Of a DNA stretch of 35,312 nt, positions 1 through 8,059 are shown piece by piece. A program made the position numbers and the translations under genes. Under the pieces are notes generated by a model. The model saw only the letters and a list, made by a program, of their open reading frames with translations. It had not been told where the DNA came from and searched no databases. Position 1 is the first letter of the stretch. Every line of letters starts with the position of its first letter. Source of the stretch: Verrucomicrobiota bacterium (GTDB taxonomy: Bacteria; Chlamydiota; Chlamydiia; Chlamydiales; SM23-39); the NCBI GenBank assembly GCA_028873375.1, contig JAGWKU010000003.1:1-35312 (forward strand), written 5' to 3'.

Positions 1-80
1 CCCAAGTTAGAAAAGTCTTTCTACTTTGGGGCAGCGGGGGCTTCACCCGACTGTTTAGTTCTGCATTCTGCACTCTGACT

Positions 81-1037
81 TTATCCGTGTAGGCGTTGGG
101 CGATTTCGGGCAGGGTGACTTGGACGCAACCGAGTCTTTCGACTGAGACGCCGGCGGCGATGTTGGCGAGCTGAACTGCAATGGCCATGTCGAAGCGGTG
201 AGCGAGGCCAAGACTAATCATAGCCAAGACCGTGTCGCCAGCGCCGGTGACGTCTTTCACTTCTCGTGAATAAACGGGGAAATCGTGTCTCCCTCCATCT
301 CGTTCAAACAGCGTCATCCCCGCTTCAGAGCGGGTGATGAGGAGAAGTTCTGCTTGCGTGATGTCGAGCAACACGGCGGCCACTTCGTCGAGCGTTGCGG
401 TGTGAGGAAGTTTGGCCGCGACGTAGGCTTCGGACAAGTTGGGTTTGAGGATGGTGGCGCCTCGATACTTTGCAAAATCAATGCCCTTGGGATCGATGAT
501 GATCGGCACTTTGGCTTGTCTTGCGATAGCAATCGCTTGAGACAAGATGGAGGGCGTGAGAAATCCTTTGCCGTAATCGGAGACAGCGACCACTTCCATC
601 GTCGGAATTGCTTTTTCTAAGAGAGCTACGATGCCTCCTTCGAGAGAATGGGGAAGGGGCGAGATGGTTTCGAAGTCGACGCGGAGGAGTTGTTGGCTAT
701 CGGCGATGAGCCGATTTTTCACCGGTGTCCGATAGAGCGGCTCGATGATGAGCCCCGATCCGTCAGCGACTTGGAGCCTTTGTTTGAGCTCTTCCCCTTC
801 GTGGTCGGCGCCGATGCGACCGACGGCGAAGACATGAGCTCCGAGCGTGGTCAAGTTAAGGACGACGTTGCCGGCGCCTCCTGGCCTTGACTCTTGCTTC
901 AATACCTCGAGCACCGGAACAGGCGCTTCAGGAGAGATCCGTTTAACGCGTCCCGACGTGTAGCTATCGAGCAAAAAATCGCCGAGAACCAAGGCTCGAA
1001 AGGGCCGAATCGAATCGACAATTCTACCATCGAGCAT
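81..1037 (-). CDS. hldA: D-glycero-beta-D-manno-heptose-7-phosphate kinase (RfaE domain I, PfkB-type sugar kinase)
   Basis: Protein has GDFLLDSYTSGRVKRISPEAPVPVLEV...PGGAGNVVLNL...GAGDTVLA motifs of the RfaE1/HldA family. No cytidylyltransferase domain in the ORF. Confidence 0.88.
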   Translation of the reverse strand: MLDGRIVDSIRPFRALVLGDFLLDSYTSGRVKRISPEAPVPVLEVLKQESRPGGAGNVVLNLTTLGAHVFAVGRIGADHEGEELKQRLQVADGSGLIIEPLYRTPVKNRLIADSQQLLRVDFETISPLPHSLEGGIVALLEKAIPTMEVVAVSDYGKGFLTPSILSQAIAIARQAKVPIIIDPKGIDFAKYRGATILKPNLSEAYVAAKLPHTATLDEVAAVLLDITQAELLLITRSEAGMTLFERDGGRHDFPVYSREVKDVTGAGDTVLAMISLGLAHRFDMAIAVQLANIAAGVSVERLGCVQVTLPEIAQRLHG

Positions 1038-1992
1038 TTTTTAACAGATACTCCCGCACATATTCCTTGACTGCATCTTCAATTGAAACAGTAGAAAATT
1101 CTGAGAAAATCTTATGGAATTTGCGCATGTCAGCGCAAGTATAATTTTGATATTGTTTCGAAAGCTCGGGCGGCATCTCGATGTATTCGACTTTTTTTTC
1201 TCTTTCGAGTGCGTCGAAAAGAGCAGCAGCAAGTACATTCCAAGTTGTCGTTCGTCCCCGTCCAATGTTAAATAACCCGCCAACGTCTCTCCTCTCCAAA
1301 AAGGCGCACGTCATTGCCACTGCATCTTTCACGTAGATGAAATCGCGGCACTGCCCTCCATCTTCGTATGTTTGATCATTCGACTTGTAGAGTTGAATGC
1401 GCCCCTCTTGAGCCGCCTTTCCTGTCATTTTCAGAACCATTGAGGCCATGCGTCCTTTGTGGTACTCGTTCGGCCCAAAGACATTGAAGTACTTGAGGCC
1501 AACTACTTGTCCCAGCACGCCCTCTCGCTTCATCCACAGATCGACCAACTGTTTCGAAAAGCCATATGGGTTGAGCGGTCTTAGCTCTTCGATCATTTCA
1601 TCGCTAAAACCGGCGCTTCCATCGCCATAAGTCGCGGCTGATGATGCATACACGAAGCGCTTGTCATGTTTCAATGCCCATTCTGCCAAACGGACCGTGT
1701 AGTGGAAATTGTTCTCCATCAAATAATCGACATTGGTCTCGACCGTATCAGAGCAAGCGCCCAAATGAACAATCGCACCCACTTCATCTTGCCGACCTTG
1801 CAACCACGCATGCAATTGATGTTTGGAGATCAAATCGACAAACGACTTACCGAGAAGATTTTTCCATTTCTCGCCGCTTTTCAAGTCATCGACGAGGAGC
1901 AAATCGCTTGTGCCGCAATCGTTCAAATAGCGAACGACGCCAGAGCCGATCATTCCTGCGGCCCCTGTCACAACAATCAAAGGTTTTTTCAT
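1024..1992 (-). CDS. hldD: ADP-L-glycero-D-manno-heptose-6-epimerase
   Basis: NAD-binding MKKPLIVVTGAAGMIGSGVVRYLN, YASSAATYGDG and NPYGFSK motifs. Start trimmed from ORF-track 2049 to the ATG at 1992. Overlaps hldA by 14 nt. Confidence 0.88.
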   Translation of the reverse strand: MKKPLIVVTGAAGMIGSGVVRYLNDCGTSDLLLVDDLKSGEKWKNLLGKSFVDLISKHQLHAWLQGRQDEVGAIVHLGACSDTVETNVDYLMENNFHYTVRLAEWALKHDKRFVYASSAATYGDGSAGFSDEMIEELRPLNPYGFSKQLVDLWMKREGVLGQVVGLKYFNVFGPNEYHKGRMASMVLKMTGKAAQEGRIQLYKSNDQTYEDGGQCRDFIYVKDAVAMTCAFLERRDVGGLFNIGRGRTTTWNVLAAALFDALEREKKVEYIEMPPELSKQYQNYTCADMRKFHKIFSEFSTVSIEDAVKEYVREYLLKNARW

Positions 1993-2064
1993 CTTGAAAA
2001 AGAGTAACAGATAAGAAGATAAGGCGGAAGTCGGATTCCAAGGGGGCATCCGACTTCTGACTTT

Positions 2065-2613
2065 TTAGAGTTGCTCTGGCTCTGTCGCAGGAGATTCTGC
2101 GGGAGCTTCTGCACCTTCGACGGGGATTGGCTTCACGACATTTTCAATGCCGGTCATAGCAACCCCTTCTGGGATGATTTTGAGTTGGAAGGTGGCATTG
2201 ACGCCCTCTTTCAACCTGAGCGTGATCTTATGAAGACCGGTCTCTTTGATCGGCTTATTGACAGCGACGTTGCGCCGTTCTACGGGCAATCCGCGCTCGA
2301 CAAGAAGATTTGTGATGTCGAGAGCTGAAACCGAACCGTACATGTGACCTTCTGGGTCAACTTTGACGGTGATTTCTACGGTCAATCCTTCGATCTTCTG
2401 CGCGAGCTCATCCGATTTTTGTCTGTCGATGATCGCTTGCTGTGCTCGCTCGGCGCGAAGGCGCTCTTGCTTGCGAAGCATATTTGGCGTAGCAACAACA
2501 GCAAACCCCTGTGGCAAGAGGTAATTGCGGGTGAAGCCTGGTCTAGCAGAGACGATCTCCCCTTTTTTTCCGAGAGCATCGACATCTTCCAAGAGAAGCA
2601 GTTGCTGTTTCAT
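2065..2613 (-). CDS. rplI: 50S ribosomal protein L9
   Basis: MKQQLLLLEDVDALGKKGEIVSARPGFTRNYLLPQGFAV is a classic L9 N-terminus. Confidence 0.96.
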   Translation of the reverse strand: MKQQLLLLEDVDALGKKGEIVSARPGFTRNYLLPQGFAVVATPNMLRKQERLRAERAQQAIIDRQKSDELAQKIEGLTVEITVKVDPEGHMYGSVSALDITNLLVERGLPVERRNVAVNKPIKETGLHKITLRLKEGVNATFQLKIIPEGVAMTGIENVVKPIPVEGAEAPAESPATEPEQL

Positions 2614-2625
2614 GAAATCCCCCGA

Positions 2626-2919
2626 TTACTCTTCAGCGACGAAGGGAAGCAATGCCATGTGGCGAGCTCGCTTAATCGCTTTTTTCAATACTTTTTGATA
2701 GAAATAAGAAACTCCCGTAATACGGCGCGGCAAAATCTTGCCTCGCTCAGTGATGAATTGCTTGAGAGTTTCGATGTCTTTGTAGTCGATTCCTTCGACT
2801 TTCGCAGCGACAAACGGGCATACTTTGCGCCGTTTCGCAAAAGGAGAATCGCCCATTGCGGCGGCCGTGTTGGAGTTCCCCGTGGCGGCAGCTTTTTTAT
2901 TATTCATCTGTGTTTGCAT
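2626..2919 (-). CDS. rpsR: 30S ribosomal protein S18
   Basis: RRKVCPF...[50 protein letters not shown]. Confidence 0.96.
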   Translation of the reverse strand: MQTQMNNKKAAATGNSNTAAAMGDSPFAKRRKVCPFVAAKVEGIDYKDIETLKQFITERGKILPRRITGVSYFYQKVLKKAIKRARHMALLPFVAEE

Positions 2920-2924
2920 GGCGA

Positions 2925-3269
2925 TTACACCTGTGGTTTAAGAGGTTTGAATTCAAGTGTTTCTTGCACGTTCTCGACTCGCATAGTTAAAAAGCGGATC
3001 AAGTCTTCGTTGAGAGGATATTCTTGCCACAACTCGTTGATCGCACTCGTTGGCACTTCAAAGAAGAGAACGTAATAGTGCCCTTCTCGCTTACCCTTAA
3101 TCTCGTAGGAGAGCTTGCGTCGTCCGAGTTCGTGGATTTTTTCAATCTTTCCACCTTTTTCGGTGATTCCGTTGGTGATTTTATCAAAGGCTTTTTTGCG
3201 AGATTCATCACTGAGCGTGGCGCTCAAGATGTACATCCCTTCGTAAAGCCCATTTCTTTTTCTAGTCAT
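2925..3269 (-). CDS. rpsF: 30S ribosomal protein S6
   Basis: YEGMYIL...[27 protein letters not shown]6 upstream of S18 and L9. Confidence 0.94.
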   Translation of the reverse strand: MTRKRNGLYEGMYILSATLSDESRKKAFDKITNGITEKGGKIEKIHELGRRKLSYEIKGKREGHYYVLFFEVPTSAINELWQEYPLNEDLIRFLTMRVENVQETLEFKPLKPQV

Positions 3270-3880
3270 TCGTTTACTTCCCTATGCTTGGAGTCGATGG
3301 ATCGCTGGTTGGCGAAGTCCATCGCACGGGTTAATCCTTTCGTTATAAATAATTCCGTCGTTTCAACGGCTCGCTTTAACAGCGCAGGAATGAGTTTCTC
3401 TTCGTCCGAAGAAAACCTGCCGAGCACATGGCTTGAGAGGTCGCCCCGATCATCAGGGCCTCTTGGACAATCGCCGACCCCGAGCCGAAGTCTCGCATAC
3501 CGGTCGGTTTGCAGAGATTCTTCGATGCTCTTGAGGCCATTGTGGCCTCCGGCGCTGCTATTGATCTTCAACCTCATTTCTCCCAGCGGAATCGCCACGT
3601 CATCGACGAGGACGAGAAGCGAGGAGAGATCGATCGAAGCGTAGCGCATGGTCAGCGCTACTGACTCTCCGCTCAAATTCATGAACGTCAGAGGCTTTAA
3701 TAGCAGGCAAGGTTCCCCGGCAATCATTCCTTCTGCACGGGCGCCTTGCACTTTTAGGCTTTTGCGGAACTCCAGGCCATGTTTCTTAGCTAAGAGGTCC
3801 ACTGCGGCAAATCCGATATTATGGCGGGTCCCTTCATACTTCTTACCGGGATTCCCTAGACCCACAATCAGATACCGCAC
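3266..3880 (-). CDS. pth: Peptidyl-tRNA hydrolase
   Basis: MRYLIVGLGNPGKKYEGTRHNIGF, KPLTFMNLSGESV, GGHNGLKSI motifs. Confidence 0.95.
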   Translation of the reverse strand: MRYLIVGLGNPGKKYEGTRHNIGFAAVDLLAKKHGLEFRKSLKVQGARAEGMIAGEPCLLLKPLTFMNLSGESVALTMRYASIDLSSLLVLVDDVAIPLGEMRLKINSSAGGHNGLKSIEESLQTDRYARLRLGVGDCPRGPDDRGDLSSHVLGRFSSDEEKLIPALLKRAVETTELFITKGLTRAMDFANQRSIDSKHREVNE

Positions 3881-3895
3881 GTTCTATTAGACTCC

Positions 3896-4633
3896 CTATT
3901 TCTTTCCGGGAGCTGGTTTTTTGTCCGCAGGAGCGGCACCTTTCGCAGCAGTGGGAGCGCCGGCAGCTGGAGCACCAGCGGCAGGAGCACCGGCAGCGCC
4001 TGGGGCTGCAGCAGCGGCACCAGGAGCAGCTGCGGTAGCAGCAGCGGTCGTTTCAGCAGCAGCAACTTCAAGGCTACGAGCTTTCGAAACTACTACGGCC
4101 ACTTCATTCATTCTCGCAATCGGTCTTACATTCGATGGAATCGCGAGGTCAGAGAGGCGCTTTACCTCGTTCATGTTCAAATTCCGAACATCAAAGACAA
4201 ATTCCGATGGAATATCTTTTGGCAAGCAGCGGACTTTGATGGTCCGGATAATCTGTCGCAGGAATCCACCTTGCTTCGTGCCAGCGCAATCGTTGACGCC
4301 GACCATGTTAATGGGGGCGTTGATTATGACAGCTCGATTGTCATCGAGGAGTAAAAAGTCGACGTGTTCGACTGCGTAGCTCACTGGATGATAGTGAATG
4401 TCTTTGACAATGGCCTTAAAGGTCTTATTCCCATTGCTCAATTCAAATGTGGTCGTTGCGAGCAACCCACTTTTCATATTGCGTAAGATGGCCTTGAGGT
4501 CTTCCCCTTTGATGACAAAGGTTTCATTTTCTTGCGATTTTCCATACAGAACTCCAGGAATGTCCCCTTCCCGGCGAATCCGTTGTGTCTCGCCTTTCTT
4601 CAAGTTATTGCGCGGATGTATTGTCAGCTTCAT
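3896..4633 (-). CDS. rplY: 50S ribosomal protein L25/CTC with Ala/Pro/Gly-rich C-terminal tail
   Basis: Full-length CTC-type L25 (RIRREGDIPGVLYGK... HVDFLLLD...) followed by a low-complexity AAAPGAAAAAPGAAGAPAAGAPAAGAP tail. Confidence 0.92.
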   Translation of the reverse strand: MKLTIHPRNNLKKGETQRIRREGDIPGVLYGKSQENETFVIKGEDLKAILRNMKSGLLATTTFELSNGNKTFKAIVKDIHYHPVSYAVEHVDFLLLDDNRAVIINAPINMVGVNDCAGTKQGGFLRQIIRTIKVRCLPKDIPSEFVFDVRNLNMNEVKRLSDLAIPSNVRPIARMNEVAVVVSKARSLEVAAAETTAAATAAAPGAAAAAPGAAGAPAAGAPAAGAPTAAKGAAPADKKPAPGKK

Positions 4634-4642
4634 AATTCCTCT

Positions 4643-5581
4643 TCAACATTTAAACAGCGAAGAAATGGACTTCGCTTTCACCACACAATCGATCGCCTCT
4701 GCAAGAAGAGGTGCTACCGATACGTATTCCAACTTCACCTCCTGTTTTTCTTCGGGAGGCGGAATTGTATCGGTCACAAACATGCGTCCGATGCGACTGC
4801 CTTTCAACCCATGGCCTACAAAAAGACCATGTGTGACGATAGCATCAACGCTTGTCGCCCCTTCTTCGAGGCAGGCTTTCGCCGCGGTTTTCAACGTTCC
4901 TCCTGTCGAGCACATGTCATCGACGAGGAGCACATGTTTTCCCTTTACGTCGCCAATGACTGCATTGACTTCAACGTGGGTAGAATTCACGCGGCGCTTG
5001 TCGACGATTGCGAGGTCGACATGCAAATCTTCTGCAAATTTTCTCGCCATCTTATTGCTCCCCACATCGGGAGAAACAACAACGATGTCTTTACACCTGA
5101 GTTTTTGGATCGTTCGGATGAAGATGGGTCGGGCATACAGGTGGTCTACTGGGATATCAAAAAAGCCTTGAATTTGTTCCGTATGCAGATCCATTACCAT
5201 GACCCGCGTTACGCCGGCTTTTTCCAGCAGATTGGCCACTAACTTGGCCGTGATCGGCACGCGTCCTTTGTCTTTGCGGTCTTGTCTTCCATACGCATAG
5301 TAAGGAAGGACCACGCAGACGCTGCGCACCGACGCGCGCTTTAGCGCGTCCACCATGATCAACAGTTCCATGAGATAGTGGTTGGGGCGTCTGGCTAGCG
5401 ACTGCAGCACAAACACGTCCTTACCACGGACGTTCTCTTGGACCTGGATCCCGATTTCCCCATCAGGGAACGTTTCTCTGAGAACTTTACCGACAGGTAT
5501 TTGCAGTTGCCTCGCCACGTTCTGGGCCAGTTCCTCGTGAGAAGATCCAGCGAAGAGCATGAACGAGCTATCTGATTCCAT
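4643..5581 (-). CDS. prs: Ribose-phosphate pyrophosphokinase
   Basis: LFAGSSHEELAQNVARQL, DLHTEQIQGFFDIPVDHLYA, VVSPDVGSNKMARKFAEDL, VLLVDDMCSTGGTL motifs of PRPP synthetase. Confidence 0.94.
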   Translation of the reverse strand: MESDSSFMLFAGSSHEELAQNVARQLQIPVGKVLRETFPDGEIGIQVQENVRGKDVFVLQSLARRPNHYLMELLIMVDALKRASVRSVCVVLPYYAYGRQDRKDKGRVPITAKLVANLLEKAGVTRVMVMDLHTEQIQGFFDIPVDHLYARPIFIRTIQKLRCKDIVVVSPDVGSNKMARKFAEDLHVDLAIVDKRRVNSTHVEVNAVIGDVKGKHVLLVDDMCSTGGTLKTAAKACLEEGATSVDAIVTHGLFVGHGLKGSRIGRMFVTDTIPPPEEKQEVKLEYVSVAPLLAEAIDCVVKAKSISSLFKC

Positions 5582-5600
5582 TATCTCCTGTTCTCAGAAG

Positions 5601-5672
5601 TTGGGGTGGAAGGATTCGAACCTCCGCATGGTGGTACCAAAAACCACTGCCTTACCGCTTGGCGACACCCCA
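5601..5672 (-). tRNA. tRNA-Gln (anticodon TTG)
   Basis: Minus strand TGGGGTGTCGCCAAGCGGTAAGGCAGTGGTTTTTGGTACCACCATGCGGAGGTTCGAATCCTTCCACCCCA folds as a cloverleaf: 7-bp acceptor, GTGGT/ACCAC anticodon stem with loop TTTTGGT, and a TTCGAAT T-loop. Confidence 0.93.
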
Positions 5673-5805
5673 CCAAATTTTCGCTCGGTGAGAAAATTTA
5701 AACAGGCACTATGTTAGCAATTCAGTGAAATTTATGGCAATGATTCTCAATAAAATGAATTTTTAAATTTTTTTTATTGGTGAGATTGAGGTATGGGGAG
5801 GAGGT

Positions 5806-7284
5806 ATGAGGATTGTCCAAGTCGCCGCTGAATTTGCCCCCTTCGCCAAAGCAGGGGGCCTTGGAGAAGTCATCGTAGGCCTTTCCCGCGAGCTTACCCG
5901 CCGAGGAGAGCAGGTCGATGTGATCCTCCCTAAATACGACTTCATCCTTCCCCACCACCTGCGTCAACTTCAACTCGAAGTCCCCGACTTCAAAACGACC
6001 GAATCTGGCAAGCAAGTCGCCAATGCCATGTGGTCAGCCGAAGCGGAGCACTGCCGTCTTCACCTCCTCGAAGCCCGCCACCCCTCAGGCTATTTCCACC
6101 GCGGTAAAATCTATGGCTGCGAAGACGACATCCCCCGCTTCCTCTATTTTTGCCGGGCGGTCGCCGAGTACCTCAAGCTCAAAAAACAGCCCATCGACAT
6201 CCTCCACCTCCACGATTGGCACGTTTCAGCCCTCGCCCCCCTGATTCGTGACCTCTTTCAAAAAGAGGTCCCGGTCAAAGCCATCGTCCTCACGATTCAC
6301 AACATTGAATATCAAGGTCACTGCGCTACCCACGACCTCGATGCCATCGGCCTCAAGGGCGAGCGTTACCTCACCCCCGCATCTCTCCAAGACGCCGTCT
6401 ATCCCAAGAGCATCAATCTTCTTAAAGGAGGCATCCTCTACGCCGATTCGATCACAGCTGTCTCCCCCACCTATGCAAAAGAAATTTTAACCCGAGCCAA
6501 CGGCTTTCACCTCGACGCCACCCTCCGGTCGGTCAGCCACAAGCTCACCGGCATCCTCAATGGCATCGACTACCACCTCTGGAATCCTGCGTCCGATGCC
6601 CACCTCTTCGCCCCCTATTCTCACACCGACTCCCTCCCCAAAATCCTCGAAGCCAAAAAAGCGAATAAGCACGCTCTTGAGCAGCGCTTTGGCCTCAGCA
6701 ATTCGGGCCGCCCCTGGGTTGGCGCCGTTACCCGCCTCGTCCCCCAAAAAGGGCCCGAGCTGATCGAAGAAGGACTCCGACAAACTCTCCCCCTCGGAGG
6801 CTCTTTTGCTCTCCTCGGATCTACTCCTAGCCCTAAGCTCCAAAAGCACTTTGAGTCTCTCAAACACCAATTCGAAGGACACAAACAAGCGTTCATCCAA
6901 CTCACCTATGATGAGGCGCTCGCCCACCAGCTCTTCGCCGCCCTCGATTTCCTCCTCGTCCCCTCTCACTTCGAGCCTTGCGGCCTCACCCAGCTCATCG
7001 CCATGCGCTACGGCGCCCTCCCGATCGTCCGCGCTACCGGCGGCCTCAAAGACACCGTTTTCGACTGCGACGACGCCATGATCCCGCTCAGCAAGCGCAA
7101 TGGTTTTTCTTTCCTCCAAGCTACGCCCCAAGCGATGACGGCCACTCTCCAACGGGCCCTTCATTTCTGGCGCACAGATCCCACCGCCGTCCATGCCACC
7201 ATCCAGCGAGTCATGCAGCTCGACTACGGCTGGCAAAAACCAGCCAACGAATATTTGCGGCTTTTTAAGAAGATTCTTCAGTAA
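5806..7284 (+). CDS. glgA: Glycogen synthase
   Basis: MRIVQVAAEFAPFAKAGGLGEVIVGLSREL..., HLHDWHVS, EPCGLTQLIAMRYGALPIVRATGGLKDTV. Confidence 0.96.
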   Translation: MRIVQVAAEFAPFAKAGGLGEVIVGLSRELTRRGEQVDVILPKYDFILPHHLRQLQLEVPDFKTTESGKQVANAMWSAEAEHCRLHLLEARHPSGYFHRGKIYGCEDDIPRFLYFCRAVAEYLKLKKQPIDILHLHDWHVSALAPLIRDLFQKEVPVKAIVLTIHNIEYQGHCATHDLDAIGLKGERYLTPASLQDAVYPKSINLLKGGILYADSITAVSPTYAKEILTRANGFHLDATLRSVSHKLTGILNGIDYHLWNPASDAHLFAPYSHTDSLPKILEAKKANKHALEQRFGLSNSGRPWVGAVTRLVPQKGPELIEEGLRQTLPLGGSFALLGSTPSPKLQKHFESLKHQFEGHKQAFIQLTYDEALAHQLFAALDFLLVPSHFEPCGLTQLIAMRYGALPIVRATGGLKDTVFDCDDAMIPLSKRNGFSFLQATPQAMTATLQRALHFWRTDPTAVHATIQRVMQLDYGWQKPANEYLRLFKKILQ

Positions 7285-7294
7285 GATTCGTAAA

Positions 7295-7399
7295 AAAAAT
7301 TCACCACAGAGACACGGAGAAAAAAGAGGTTTCACATAGAAAAACATCTTTAATCTCTGTGAAACCTCTTTTTTCTCCGTGTCTCTGTGGTGAATTTTT
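7295..7399. repeat. Perfect 42-bp inverted repeat with about 21-nt loop between convergent glgA and pgsA
   Basis: Left arm 7295-7336 (aaaaattcaccacagagacacggagaaaaaagaggtttcaca) is the exact reverse complement of 7358-7399. Confidence 0.95.
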
Positions 7400-7426
7400 C
7401 CAAGAGTTTATTTGCTAAGCAGCTCT

Positions 7427-8017
7427 TCAGAGAGTTTCCAAAGCTTTTTTGATGTAGATGCGGTTGGAATAGAAGTAGTCGCCAGCGGAAAGAACCGTGT
7501 AGATCGCAGCGATCGAGATCGCAAAGAGGCTAATTTGCTGGAAAAGCTGGAGTGATAGGTAACCTGTCGTATAGGGGATCATCAGCAAGATGATGAGAAA
7601 CGCGACGCACGCTTGGATGATCGCTTTCATTTTACCACTAAAGCGAGCGGCCAAGGCCACCCCGCGCAAAGCGCACAGAGTGCGGAGCGTACTGATGAAA
7701 AAATCTCTATACAAAAAAACCAGGACGACAAGGAGCGGAAGCTTTACAACCCCCTGCGTAAAGGTCAAAAAGAGCGAAATCCGGGTGATGCTATCGGCCA
7801 TCGGATCGAGCACTTTACCCAGGTCGGTCACCTGGTTGCGCCGTCTCGCTAAAAAGCCATCAAATACATCTGAAAATTCGCTGATGATGAGAAGCGAGAG
7901 CATCAGATAGGGAAGGGAAACAAGAGGAATTCCTAGCCAGTCGTACCCCAAATAAAGAATGGGGAAGAGCGGACTAATAAAAATACGTAGGATCGTAAAG
8001 AAATGGGCCGGATTCAT
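7427..8017 (-). CDS. pgsA: CDP-diacylglycerol--glycerol-3-phosphate 3-phosphatidyltransferase
   Basis: CDP-alcohol phosphotransferase motif SEFSDVFDGFLARRRNQVTDLGKVLDPMADS. Confidence 0.93.
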   Translation of the reverse strand: MNPAHFFTILRIFISPLFPILYLGYDWLGIPLVSLPYLMLSLLIISEFSDVFDGFLARRRNQVTDLGKVLDPMADSITRISLFLTFTQGVVKLPLLVVLVFLYRDFFISTLRTLCALRGVALAARFSGKMKAIIQACVAFLIILLMIPYTTGYLSLQLFQQISLFAISIAAIYTVLSAGDYFYSNRIYIKKALETL

Positions 8018-8059
8018 TCTGAGCCTTTGGAAAAGCGTAAAACAGATGTCTGTTTATGG

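Noticed and set aside
1-31. Imperfect inverted repeat cccaagttagaaaag/ctttctactttggg at the window edge
   Set aside because: Arms mismatch centrally and the upstream context is outside the window; cannot be distinguished from an ordinary terminator.
6487-7347. 286-aa minus-strand ORF opposite glgA
   Set aside because: Antisense artefact of the GC/CTC-rich coding strand; no recognisable family.
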